Assembly: GCA_016839515.1 (NCBI GenBank)
Contig: JAEOUE010000206.1
Coordinates: 1 to 41,147, forward strand
Length of the DNA: 41,147 nucleotides
Source: Candidatus Hodarchaeum mangrovi
GTDB lineage: Archaea; Asgardarchaeota; Heimdallarchaeia; Hodarchaeales; Hodarchaeaceae
Direction of reading: 5' to 3'
The notes under the pieces were generated by a model. The model saw only the letters and a list, made by a program, of their open reading frames with translations. It did not search any database and had not been told where the DNA came from. Numbering within the stretch: position 1 is the stretch's first letter; each line of letters begins with the position of its first letter. This document shows positions 8,674-18,302 of this stretch, in pieces. The position numbers and the translations under genes were made by a program.

Positions 8674-9264
8674 TAATTTAAATATCAACACCAAAGAATA
8701 TTGAAGAAATTCTCTGCAACAATTACTACGGTGTAAATATGTATAGTGTTTTTACACTGACAGAGGCATATACAACTTAGTATAGTGATGAACTAATCAA
8801 TCAGGCCAATTTCTATTTATTTTATATTTAGCTCTAAGCAGGATTTTAAAAAATGATAGAATAGACAGTCAAAAACTGGCGTTTAATTCAATAAAAACTT
8901 TACATTTTCTCTGTATAGCTTAGGTGTCAGCTATCTTTTTCTAAATGATAAAAATCATCACTATTTTCCAATAACCGATAATTGTTTATTCAATATTTTG
9001 CAGGAAAATCCATTTAGAGATTTTTTCTTTTCAATTTCTTATTTTTTAACTTGTTTTAAAAAAAAGCTACAATTTAATGATCTGAATTCATCTTTAACTA
9101 AATCTAATCTCTTAGAAAATTTGCTATATCAAGTAAAAAACCATAGGTTCCCAGCTTTTTAACAATTTATTGATATTTAATGTTTTTTAAGGATATAAAA
9201 ACTAATTAACAATCGATAACAGATTAGAGTAATCACTGTCCAATATAATGAGAGGAGGGGACGT
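8674..9264. other. 591-bp intergenic region, no gene recognised
   Basis: Strongly AT-rich between the gelsolin-like gene and the small GTPase gene. No open frame of note, hairpin-plus-T-tract or RNA gene was seen. The only clear element is the AGAGGAGGGG ribosome binding site at 9251-9260 that belongs to the GTPase. Confidence 0.4.
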
Positions 9265-9924
9265 ATGGGGAAAAAAAATAAATCGAATATTTTTAAAATA
9301 ATGATTTCATCTAATTTACATAGAGAAGATTTAATTTTTTTAAAAAGGTATGAGGTTTTGAAAATGGCAATTCTTGCTAAGATTTGCTTTCTTGGAGATG
9401 GAGAAGTTGTAAAAACCTCATTGATAAATCAATATCTTGGAAAAGGCTTTTCATCAGAATATCTACCGACTTTAGGCTCTGATTTTATTTCTAAAGAATT
9501 GAGTTGTAAAACAGACAATGGATTGAAAATAATTAGATTGCAAATTTGGGATTTAGCCGGCCAACCTAATTTTAAACGTATTAGGTCTTTGTATTATAAA
9601 GGAGCTGTAGGTGTGTTTCTTGTTTGTGATCTTACAAGATTAGAATCCTTAGAAACCCTTGATAAATGGTATCAAGAATATTTAAAGCATTGTGAAATTA
9701 AAAATCATCATGTAATTGTTCTTGGCAATAAAAAGGATTTGAAGAACGAACTAAAGATTACTCCATCAAAAATAAAGAATTATATTATGAATACTTTAAC
9801 TCCAATTAATTCTGACAACACCAATCAAATTGATTACTTTGAAACTTCAGCAAAGACCTCAGAAAATGTCTATGAAGTCTTTGAGCATCTTGGAAGGAAA
9901 ATTCTCAAGAATATATATCAATAA
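9265..9924 (+). CDS. Ras/Rab-like small GTPase with altered P-loop and N-terminal extension
   Basis: A small-GTPase G domain. G1 is GDGEVVKTS (44-52), the switch I threonine lies in YLPTLGSDF (T69), G3 is WDLAGQ (95-100), G4 is NKKD (155-158) and G5 is ETSAK (193-197). Relative to Ras GxxGVGKS, the second and third loop glycines are replaced by Glu47 and Val49. The lysine and threonine remain, so nucleotide affinity or GTP hydrolysis may be changed. There is no C-terminal cysteine for lipid attachment. The first ATG has a strong AGAGGAGGGG site and gives a 33-residue basic extension. A second ATG at 9364, preceded by GAGGT, gives the usual Rab-like start, so two forms are possible. The gene lies just upstream of the giant receptor-like gene on the same strand. 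Confidence 0.88.
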   Translation: MGKKNKSNIFKIMISSNLHREDLIFLKRYEVLKMAILAKICFLGDGEVVKTSLINQYLGKGFSSEYLPTLGSDFISKELSCKTDNGLKIIRLQIWDLAGQPNFKRIRSLYYKGAVGVFLVCDLTRLESLETLDKWYQEYLKHCEIKNHHVIVLGNKKDLKNELKITPSKIKNYIMNTLTPINSDNTNQIDYFETSAKTSENVYEVFEHLGRKILKNIYQ

Positions 9925-10110
9925 TCTAATATGCTGATAATTTCATTAGTCATCCTTAAAATAATATAACTGGATTATAAGTTATCAGTATTAGAGAAAG
10001 ATATAGGATAAGACTGAAAAAGTTACCATTATGTTTATTGTTTATTTTGTGATCTCTAATCCTGATGCTATTCACTTGAATCAAGATTAACAATTAAAAT
10101 GAAAGTAAAA

Positions 10111-10126
10111 GGAGGAAATAATTATT
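10111..10126 (+). promoter_or_regulatory. Ribosome binding site followed by a non-AUG start region
   Basis: GGAGGA at 10111-10116 is an excellent Shine-Dalgarno sequence, but the next in-frame codons are ATA ATT ATT (10118-10126) and no ATG, GTG or TTG lies in this frame before 10355. The reading frame directly after these codons encodes a convincing signal peptide, so translation probably begins at one of the ATT codons. A missing base joining it to the ATG at 10099 would be the alternative. Confidence 0.5.
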
Positions 10127-13100
10127 TATAGAAAACAAGAGAATAATGTCTTTATTCTCATTAGTTTTCTACTCCTCCTGATAATACTACTTCAACCAAT
10201 AACTCAAATAAATTTTTTAGCTGAATCTAAGTCTCCTAGATTTATAATTGATCAAAAAGTCCAATTTCTAAGGAATTATGACCTTTTATTTTTTCAAGAT
10301 CACATAAAAATAGCTGATTGTAAAACTGATTCCTCTACCCTACATGATCAGATTATGCACGAAAAACAGTATAATTCTTCATCTTATCTCAGAGCTGGTA
10401 TTTCATCCAATATTTGGAGTCAACCATCTTATAGTTATCGGAAAGTTATTACAATCAATTCTTCTAAAATAAATGCTGATTTAGAAAACTTTCCAGTACT
10501 TATTGTACTATTTGATGATTCTTTACGTTATCATACACAAGCAGATGGGGATGATATCATATTTGTTGACCAAAACGATAATATTTTAGCTCATGAACTT
10601 GAATATTATGATGTTACTTTTAACTCTACTCATGCTCATTTGATTGCTTGGGTTTGTCTTCCAAAATTATCTAGTCAAAATGATACATCTTTTTTTATGT
10701 ATTATGGAAATCCTAATGCTGCTAATCTTGAAAATCCAAATAATGTATGGGACAGATATTATAGAGCTGTTTGGCATTTAAGTGAAAGTGGAGATGGGAG
10801 TATAAATGATTTTATTGATAGTACAATTTATAATAATCATGGCCAAGGGAACGGAGGAATACCTACACAAATCGATGGTATAATTGATTCAGCACAAGTC
10901 TTCAATAGTACAAATGAAGAGTATATTTCCATTCCAAATTCTATTAGTTTACAAATTCTCCAACATTTAACGATTGAAGCTTGGGTAAAAAATACTGGTC
11001 CAAGTGGAGCTTATATGGGAATTGCAGGAAAATTAGATGATACAGATGATAATGGTTATGCATTAGTTAGACATTCTGATAATAAGTTCAAATTTTGGGT
11101 AGGGGATGGAACTATGACAAGTGCTGATAGTGATACAACTTTTACAGATACTAATTGGCATCATGTGGTTGGAGTAATTGATAATGGTATCAATTACCTT
11201 TACGTGGATGGTAAATTACAAATAGATACCGATGATAATACTTTGGTAGATAGCGGAAGTATAGGACATATTGGTAGGCAATATTATAATTATAATGACC
11301 GATTTTGGAATGGTCTTATTGATGAGGTTAGAATTTCAAATGTCTCACGATCTGCAGATTGGCTCACCACGGAGTATAATAACTATTATCAACCTTATTC
11401 ATTCTATTCTATTGGTTTTCAAGAAATTTATAACGACTGGGGAGCACCTGCATTTGAATATAAGAAAGAAATTGTCATTAATCATGAAAAAGTACACGCA
11501 GACCTTTATGATTTTCCTATGTTACTAAGTATCTATGATACTGATCTAAGGATCCATACACAGGCAGATGGAGATGACATTTTGTTTTTAGATGAATTTA
11601 ATCAAAAATTAGACCATGAGATTGAGTTATTTGATTATATTAACGCAACCCATGCTTATATACGAATGTGGATTCGCATTCCCCTGCTTTCAAGCACAAC
11701 TGACAAGAAAATCACTATGTATTATGGGAATCCTACATTTGAAAGTATCGAGAATTCTGCTGGTGTATGGATGAATAATTATGCGGGTGTTTGGCATTTA
11801 GGTCCTAGTTTGCAGGATTCTACCTCATCAGGTATCAATGGAACAAAACATGGAACAACGGATGAAACTGCTGTAATTGGATTAGGACAAAAATTTGATG
11901 GTATTGATGATTATATTCAATTAGGAGTATGGGACCCTAAAATAGGATCAGGGAACTATACTATATCAGCTTGGATTCAACTTGATAATGCTTTTAATAC
12001 TAGCTCTAGTGAATCTATGCCTATTTTTGGTCACTATTATAATTCTTCATATAATATGGCGTTTACTTTTGCAGGACAGGATAATTCTCACGGTAGTAAT
12101 GGGATACTATATTGTAAAACTGAAGGTTATACTTGGTATGGCAACTACGACTATATTGACAGTATTACTTCATCTTGGGCCGCATCAACATGGTTTTATC
12201 TTGTATGTTCTGTTGATCAAGATAATAGCATTGGCACAATTTATATTAATGGTATAGGCGAAGGCTCTATGAGTAACACAGGTACACCAACTTTCGGTTC
12301 ATTTGGAAATTATTCAATTGGTCGAATTGACCTAGATCAGACCCCAAGTGAGACTCTAAAATTTTTTGAAGGAATAATTGACGAACTACGCCTTTCAAAA
12401 AGAGTTTTAGCAGAAGGATGGGTAATAACTGAATATGAAAATCAACTAAATCCACAAAGTTTTTATTCAATCAACCTTCAAGAACTTAGAGATCTAAATA
12501 CTACTAAAATATCGGAAATGATTATTGATACTAATGTATATGATGCAACAGATGAGTATAATCCTGGACCTAATGTAGTTTTTATTAATGATAGTCATGG
12601 ATATGCATTTTTCCAAAAAACAAATGGTGGCATATCTGAAATTGTTTATTATAAAACCACTGACAATGGTTTCAGCTGGAATGGACCAATAAATATAGAT
12701 TGTGGTCCTCCTATATATCGTTTCAGAAGTTTTTCCTGCTGGTATGATCGTTGGACTCCAGGAAATTATGGAACAAAGATTCACTTTATAGCAAATTCTA
12801 TTGATTATGATGAAATGGTATATAATAGTTTAGACACAAAAAATGATGAGACAGGTGGAAATTGGCAACGAGTATTAGACTCAGGAGGAGCTCATAATGC
12901 ACCTGATGGGGGTGGTACAGTTACGATATCAACAGAAACATATCGATTTTGTGCTTCTTGGATGACAAATGGGCCTCAATTCGCTAAATATGATACTAGT
13001 TTTCATGATATTACTCCCTTATATTCTATTCTAGATGACGATGATGATCATGGTCAGCTTCTTCCTTTGAGTAATGGTGACATTCTTTGTATTTATGAAG

Positions 13101-16100
13101 ATGTAACAGCCAATGAACTTTATTCATTTGTATATCATGAGTCCTTAGATGCATGGGACAACAACCCTACCTTTTTAGCTACAATTACAACAGGAACAGA
13201 AACACCTGAGGACGATTACAATAATAATGCAAACTGGGGTGCTGTACTAGATCCAAATACCTTCAATATTTATTTAGTTTTTAATAACGATGTATTTAAT
13301 GCAACAGGGGATTTAGAAACGTGGATTTTTTATGATAGTAATCGAACTTGGAGTCATCGTTCAAATGTAGTTACAAATGTAGGTATAATGGGAGATGAAG
13401 TGAAACCAGCCTTTGATCCTTATTCAGATACACTTTTTGCTATTTATATTATTGGAAATGATATTTTTGTCAAAAATTCAACCGATGGTGGACGGACATG
13501 GGGAGAAGAGATTGAAGTTAGTATTGCATCCGAATCTTGGATTGTTCTTCGAACAAATTTTCTTTCAATTGATAAAATTTTTGCAATCTATTTTGACGAT
13601 GTAAATGATGATGTTTATGGAGCAATTGTTGTTGATTTGGAACATAAACTAGATAATGCAACCATTCAGGTAAATGTTCTAGATTTAGATAACAAATTAG
13701 TTGAGAATGCGCAAATAACGTTAACTAATTCTCAAAATAGCTCTCTTACTTGGACCAAAAACACAACTTTTCAGGGGATGGCTATTTTTACTAATCTCAC
13801 ATTTAATTATTATAATTTAACAGTGAAATACAAATCATCAATTAATGATTCACTTGCATTTCTTGAAGTTTTTAGTTATTCTGATTTTCAGATTACTCCC
13901 TATTTTGAATATACTATAAGAATTGCTGAATATTCTGATGAGACACCACCTATAATCCAAAATATACATTTTGAAAATCAATCATTAATATTCAATAATG
14001 TTTCTACCTTTTTTGCTGATGTTTGGGATGATAGTAGTTCCATTGTGGTTAAACTAAATCTTACTGTTACAAATATTTCAAATGGTTTCATTTTCATTCA
14101 AGGTAATTTCACCATGCAACATCTATCTTCAAATACTTATTATAATAAGACTGCTTTGGATTCTCTATTGGAAAGGAATGTAGAGGTAATTTACAATATT
14201 ATCGCAATTGATATTGCAAATAATTCATTCTCATCATCATATTACTTTGTGTACTTAGGGGATAATTTTGCTCCTATTATTGTTGATTATAATGCTATTG
14301 ATTTTAAAAATGGCACAGTGGAATTTTATACAAATGTTACTGATAATATGAGTTCAATTCAGGATCCAGTCATAATTCAGATTGATGGAGAATTGTTTAG
14401 TATGCATAGAAATGAATCTGGATTCTGGGTCTATCGAACATTTGCACAATATGGTATTAGTTTAAATTATTCGATTTATTCAGTCAAGGATATAATAGGA
14501 AACGAAAATGGTTCCAAACTTTATACATTAACCCCTTCACATCGAATCATTATTCCTGCTGACTTGGAAGCCCCTATTATTATAGATATAGGGCATACGT
14601 TTAATTCACATGATAATGGCTTTGTTGATTTCTTTGTTTCTATTGAGGACCAAAACAATTACCAAAGCGGAGTTAATACCAGTAGTATCCTAATATTTTT
14701 TTCAGAAGATGGTGTTAATAGTACCTATTCTATGGTTGAATTTGAAGATTTATATTATTTTAGAAAGCAATTCGAGTTTAATATAACAGTAATTTATTGG
14801 ATTTCTGCAGCAGATCTTGCAGGTAACATATTTATTGGACTAATCCAAGGGCCGTATATTATGCGGGATGTTATTGATCCAATAGTCTCTTATTGGAATG
14901 TAGATCAAGGAAATGGTACAATTGATTTTTTTGCAGAAGTAATCGATTGGCCTTTCAATACTACTTCTGTTTTTTTAGTTTTCACTCAAGATTACTTTGG
15001 AGAATGGACTAATCTTTCAATGAGTAAAAAAACAAATACTTCCTTTCATATACGAGTACCATCCCTAGATTATCATCAGAAAAATGTCTGGTTTTATATT
15101 TGTGCTGTTGATGAATATGGAAACTGGAATAATAATGGGATATATCAAACTGCTAATATTCTACTAGAAGATTCTATACAACCAGTCATTTTTTTAACTG
15201 TTGAAAATTCTACAACAAATGATTGCGAAATAACAGTCTTTTCATATGCTACTGACTCTTTTGGAGATAATTTTTATGTTAATAATACATTCTGGATAAA
15301 ATTTCACTTTTCAAATTATTCGATCACACAAGAAATGATTTATGATACTTTTTATCGCTACTATTACAAGTACACATTTTCATTTAATGAAAGAGTCGAG
15401 ATTCTAGTATGGGTTGAAGATAACGCACATAATGTTGGGATGATAAATAAGACAATAACAATTGTGGATCTTACCCCACCTCGCATTGATTCCTATGGAA
15501 TAGACAATCATCAAAATGGGAATCTCACAATTTGGGCTCTTATTATAGAAAGTGAAAATGGAAGTGGTCTTCTTGATAATGACTCAGCAGTTTTATTAAA
15601 CTTCATTTATACTTCTGCAAAGACTGTAACAATGAGCTGGAATGGATCAGGGAATTATTTTAGCTGTACTCTTCAGGATTTTTTCCCTGGGCAAGCTTTT
15701 ACTTATAATATAACAGCTTTTGATAAAATGGGAAATAGTCAGAGTACTACATGGAATCCTTATTATGTAAAGGATAATACTGCTCCTTTTTGTTCAGATT
15801 ATGGAGTAAAGTATGAATATTGTAATCATACAGCAATTTCATTGTTGTTTTGGGCAGAAGCTTATGATTCTTATGGTTCAATCAAGAATTTAACCTTAAA
15901 TTTATATAATAATAACCTTAGTCAAATCTTAGAATTATTTTCAAATGGAACACATTATATTAAAAAAGCAGAAATAGGATGTAATCAAAGCTATAGTTTT
16001 TATTTAACTGTATTTGATGGTGAGTTAAATTCCCACACAGTATATTCTACTGAACTCAAAACCCTAGATTTCTGTTCGACTGAAATAATCGATTATGATA

Positions 16101-17719
16101 TAGAATACATTTACTCAAATATGACTATTGGGACTGTTCGTTTATGGTTGCTAGTTTTTAACCCTTTTAACGATCATGAGGTTTACATTAGTATCTGGAA
16201 TTATACATCCGGAATAATTCTGAAAGATAGAATCCTGATGGTTTCAAACGGAACTCATTTAATTTTTGATCTAAAAATCCCTTATAACTTTCTTTTCAAT
16301 TATTTAATTGATGTAAATGACCCAGGAGAAACAACAGGATATTATATTTTAGAGAATATTTCTGGTACTCATCGAATGCTAGATATTTGGCCTCCGAGTA
16401 TCAATGAAGTAGGTATATGGAAAATAAACGATACTTCAATACTTATTTGGGCTAATGTAACCGATGAAGGATCAGGAGTTTTTAATGTATACGCGTATAT
16501 TGAATTTCTGGAGCAAGATAAAATTGTTGGATTTGGCTCTACAATCCAAGCTAAAAAAACTCTAATGGAATTTAACCAGACCCATTACATCTCTTATTTA
16601 GTTTTTACGAAACCTTCTACATTGATATGGTACATCGAGGCATCTGACAACGTAAATCTTCATATAAACAGTATTTCTAAAACATTTGAGTTCCAATTTG
16701 AAATGGGAAATCCTATTCAATTTTCAAGTATTCCTCTTGAAATGATTATTGTTGCTATAATAGTAGCTTTATGTGGATTTATTCTTCTCCTAAGTATTTC
16801 AAAAACCTATAAAAAACGAAAAATAAAAGAAATGCAACATATTAATTTACTAGAGGAAAAATTAAAGTCAATACTTGATGTGTATATGGTTTTAGTTACC
16901 ATAGGGTCAGGATTACCTGTATATTCAATAAATAATTTTATTTATCGATCAACGAGAACAATTCAGAGTGAATTAAGTGGTCTCTCGGTGGGAATTGATA
17001 CATTTTTAGAATCATTCCAATCAGATTTCATTAGTTATCTTTTAGAGCCAACTCCCAACACTGAAGTAAATAATCTATCAGATAATGTTCGATTAAGTGT
17101 CATAGATAAAAATAAGTTTAAAGTTTTAATTATTTCCTCAATAAGTTTCAAAATATTTATTTTTATGAAGGAAGTACCTTTACAATTCATGAAAACTACT
17201 TTTAGAAAGATTATTCTTTTATTAGAAGAAAAAATTACCTTGAATCAACTAGGAGTTATCGACGAGTCACTCATTACTCCAGTTGTGATGGAAATTATTC
17301 AACAATTTTTTCCAATAAATTTACTTTCTCCATTTAAGGTCAATATAAATCGATTAATAGATATTGAAAAGGAAATAGAATTAGGTAAAATGAAAAGCCT
17401 CTCTAAATCATCTCTAAACGCTCTTAAACGACTGATTACTATAAAATTTAGTCATGAAGCTCGCTCAATAAAAGAGAATGATCAGATAGACCTATATAAC
17501 ACACTTTTAAAAGCAGGTCGATTTAATGAAGAAGTACCCTTTTTATACAATGAAGCACTTGAGCTATTGAAAAAAGTTTTAAAAATTCGATGTGAAGAAA
17601 TCTATGAGATTCTTTGGTTAGGAAGTTTACCATCAATGAATCTATTTCTTCCCTACAAATTAACTGAAGATATTGACCATATGGATTCTTTAAATGCAGA
17701 AAGGGAACAAGATGGCTAA
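10121..17719 (+). CDS. Giant membrane-anchored surface protein: DUF2341/LamG/Ig-like exterior, longin/roadblock-like cytoplasmic domain
   Basis: About 2530 residues; numbering is from the first ATG at 10355. The frame is open 78 codons further up and encodes a signal peptide (FILISFLLLLIILLQP), so the start is placed near 10121 at a non-AUG codon behind GGAGGA. Exterior: DUF2341 (26-120) plus LamG-like (140-352), the pair repeated (365-460, 470-705), a sialidase-like stretch with Asp-box-type motifs (TDNGFSW 769, STDGGRTW 1041), a carboxypeptidase-regulatory-like domain (about 1100-1180), and about nine 100-residue Ig-like repeats, each opening near D-x-x-x-P (1195-2110). One helix (2130-2151) and basic KTYKKRK follow. 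The tail at about 2173-2296 looks longin/roadblock-like (VLVTIGSGLPVYS, then KVLIISSISFKIFIFM), and helices run to 2454. Many N-x-S/T sites suggest glycosylation. Likely an adhesin or receptor. Confidence 0.75.
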   Translation: MIYRKQENNVFILISFLLLLIILLQPITQINFLAESKSPRFIIDQKVQFLRNYDLLFFQDHIKIADCKTDSSTLHDQIMHEKQYNSSSYLRAGISSNIWSQPSYSYRKVITINSSKINADLENFPVLIVLFDDSLRYHTQADGDDIIFVDQNDNILAHELEYYDVTFNSTHAHLIAWVCLPKLSSQNDTSFFMYYGNPNAANLENPNNVWDRYYRAVWHLSESGDGSINDFIDSTIYNNHGQGNGGIPTQIDGIIDSAQVFNSTNEEYISIPNSISLQILQHLTIEAWVKNTGPSGAYMGIAGKLDDTDDNGYALVRHSDNKFKFWVGDGTMTSADSDTTFTDTNWHHVVGVIDNGINYLYVDGKLQIDTDDNTLVDSGSIGHIGRQYYNYNDRFWNGLIDEVRISNVSRSADWLTTEYNNYYQPYSFYSIGFQEIYNDWGAPAFEYKKEIVINHEKVHADLYDFPMLLSIYDTDLRIHTQADGDDILFLDEFNQKLDHEIELFDYINATHAYIRMWIRIPLLSSTTDKKITMYYGNPTFESIENSAGVWMNNYAGVWHLGPSLQDSTSSGINGTKHGTTDETAVIGLGQKFDGIDDYIQLGVWDPKIGSGNYTISAWIQLDNAFNTSSSESMPIFGHYYNSSYNMAFTFAGQDNSHGSNGILYCKTEGYTWYGNYDYIDSITSSWAASTWFYLVCSVDQDNSIGTIYINGIGEGSMSNTGTPTFGSFGNYSIGRIDLDQTPSETLKFFEGIIDELRLSKRVLAEGWVITEYENQLNPQSFYSINLQELRDLNTTKISEMIIDTNVYDATDEYNPGPNVVFINDSHGYAFFQKTNGGISEIVYYKTTDNGFSWNGPINIDCGPPIYRFRSFSCWYDRWTPGNYGTKIHFIANSIDYDEMVYNSLDTKNDETGGNWQRVLDSGGAHNAPDGGGTVTISTETYRFCASWMTNGPQFAKYDTSFHDITPLYSILDDDDDHGQLLPLSNGDILCIYEDVTANELYSFVYHESLDAWDNNPTFLATITTGTETPEDDYNNNANWGAVLDPNTFNIYLVFNNDVFNATGDLETWIFYDSNRTWSHRSNVVTNVGIMGDEVKPAFDPYSDTLFAIYIIGNDIFVKNSTDGGRTWGEEIEVSIASESWIVLRTNFLSIDKIFAIYFDDVNDDVYGAIVVDLEHKLDNATIQVNVLDLDNKLVENAQITLTNSQNSSLTWTKNTTFQGMAIFTNLTFNYYNLTVKYKSSINDSLAFLEVFSYSDFQITPYFEYTIRIAEYSDETPPIIQNIHFENQSLIFNNVSTFFADVWDDSSSIVVKLNLTVTNISNGFIFIQGNFTMQHLSSNTYYNKTALDSLLERNVEVIYNIIAIDIANNSFSSSYYFVYLGDNFAPIIVDYNAIDFKNGTVEFYTNVTDNMSSIQDPVIIQIDGELFSMHRNESGFWVYRTFAQYGISLNYSIYSVKDIIGNENGSKLYTLTPSHRIIIPADLEAPIIIDIGHTFNSHDNGFVDFFVSIEDQNNYQSGVNTSSILIFFSEDGVNSTYSMVEFEDLYYFRKQFEFNITVIYWISAADLAGNIFIGLIQGPYIMRDVIDPIVSYWNVDQGNGTIDFFAEVIDWPFNTTSVFLVFTQDYFGEWTNLSMSKKTNTSFHIRVPSLDYHQKNVWFYICAVDEYGNWNNNGIYQTANILLEDSIQPVIFLTVENSTTNDCEITVFSYATDSFGDNFYVNNTFWIKFHFSNYSITQEMIYDTFYRYYYKYTFSFNERVEILVWVEDNAHNVGMINKTITIVDLTPPRIDSYGIDNHQNGNLTIWALIIESENGSGLLDNDSAVLLNFIYTSAKTVTMSWNGSGNYFSCTLQDFFPGQAFTYNITAFDKMGNSQSTTWNPYYVKDNTAPFCSDYGVKYEYCNHTAISLLFWAEAYDSYGSIKNLTLNLYNNNLSQILELFSNGTHYIKKAEIGCNQSYSFYLTVFDGELNSHTVYSTELKTLDFCSTEIIDYDIEYIYSNMTIGTVRLWLLVFNPFNDHEVYISIWNYTSGIILKDRILMVSNGTHLIFDLKIPYNFLFNYLIDVNDPGETTGYYILENISGTHRMLDIWPPSINEVGIWKINDTSILIWANVTDEGSGVFNVYAYIEFLEQDKIVGFGSTIQAKKTLMEFNQTHYISYLVFTKPSTLIWYIEASDNVNLHINSISKTFEFQFEMGNPIQFSSIPLEMIIVAIIVALCGFILLLSISKTYKKRKIKEMQHINLLEEKLKSILDVYMVLVTIGSGLPVYSINNFIYRSTRTIQSELSGLSVGIDTFLESFQSDFISYLLEPTPNTEVNNLSDNVRLSVIDKNKFKVLIISSISFKIFIFMKEVPLQFMKTTFRKIILLLEEKITLNQLGVIDESLITPVVMEIIQQFFPINLLSPFKVNINRLIDIEKEIELGKMKSLSKSSLNALKRLITIKFSHEARSIKENDQIDLYNTLLKAGRFNEEVPFLYNEALELLKKVLKIRCEEIYEILWLGSLPSMNLFLPYKLTEDIDHMDSLNAEREQDG

Positions 17720-18188
17720 TAACACCTTTTCAGACCCAATAATCTATCGACAAAATATTAAACTTAAATACGCTGATCTTGTTTGGGAATTATACTTACA
17801 CCAAGATATTATCAAACGATTTTTAGACAAGGAATATTTTGGATCCCTCAATTCTATAGTTCAGTTATTTCTTCAATATGTTGTTAAGGAATGGGCCTGT
17901 CCAAACTGTTTACAAATTATCCTGCCTTTTATGGAAAATTGTATTGAAGTTCTTCCACCAAATGGGGATATAGTTTATGTCTATTCTAAGGAATACATTT
18001 GTCGATTTCCTGTTCTTTTTTGCCCACATTGTTTATCACAGATCGTAGTGATTGCTACTAATGAATACAGTGAATTATTTGAGTTTAAATATCGATTAAT
18101 TAATGGCGTTATTTTTAATCTTGATACAAGTAAAATTCTCACAACCTCTGAGATTAAAAATTTAGGTTTGATTATTAGGAAATCCTAA
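17712..18188 (+). CDS. Zinc-ribbon protein of unknown function, overlapping the giant receptor gene
   Basis: The protein is 158 residues from ATG 17712. That start has GAAAGGG upstream and overlaps the end of the preceding gene by 8 bases (ATGGCTAA), a usual sign of coupled translation. The alternative ATG at 17694 lacks a binding site. Two CxxC pairs, WACPNC and LFCPHC, about 48 residues apart, probably hold one zinc ion. The helical N-terminal third reads YADLVWELYLHQDIIKRFLD. No membrane segment or signal peptide is present, so it is cytoplasmic and could sit against the receptor's cytoplasmic tail. The family is not recognised; the link to the receptor comes from the overlap alone. Confidence 0.75.
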   Translation: MANNTFSDPIIYRQNIKLKYADLVWELYLHQDIIKRFLDKEYFGSLNSIVQLFLQYVVKEWACPNCLQIILPFMENCIEVLPPNGDIVYVYSKEYICRFPVLFCPHCLSQIVVIATNEYSELFEFKYRLINGVIFNLDTSKILTTSEIKNLGLIIRKS

Positions 18189-18302
18189 TCATATTCTTGC
18201 AACAGATTATAAGGTCAATTGCTTTTAATGAAAAAAATGGAATTTTAATAATTAGTATTATTTTAGATAGATTAAAAGGAAAAAAAAGAGAATAAAAATA
18301 TA

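Noticed and set aside
11271..13604. Several other-frame open frames inside the giant surface protein gene
   Set aside because: They lie within a long coding frame with clear domains, have no ribosome binding sites and low-complexity translations.
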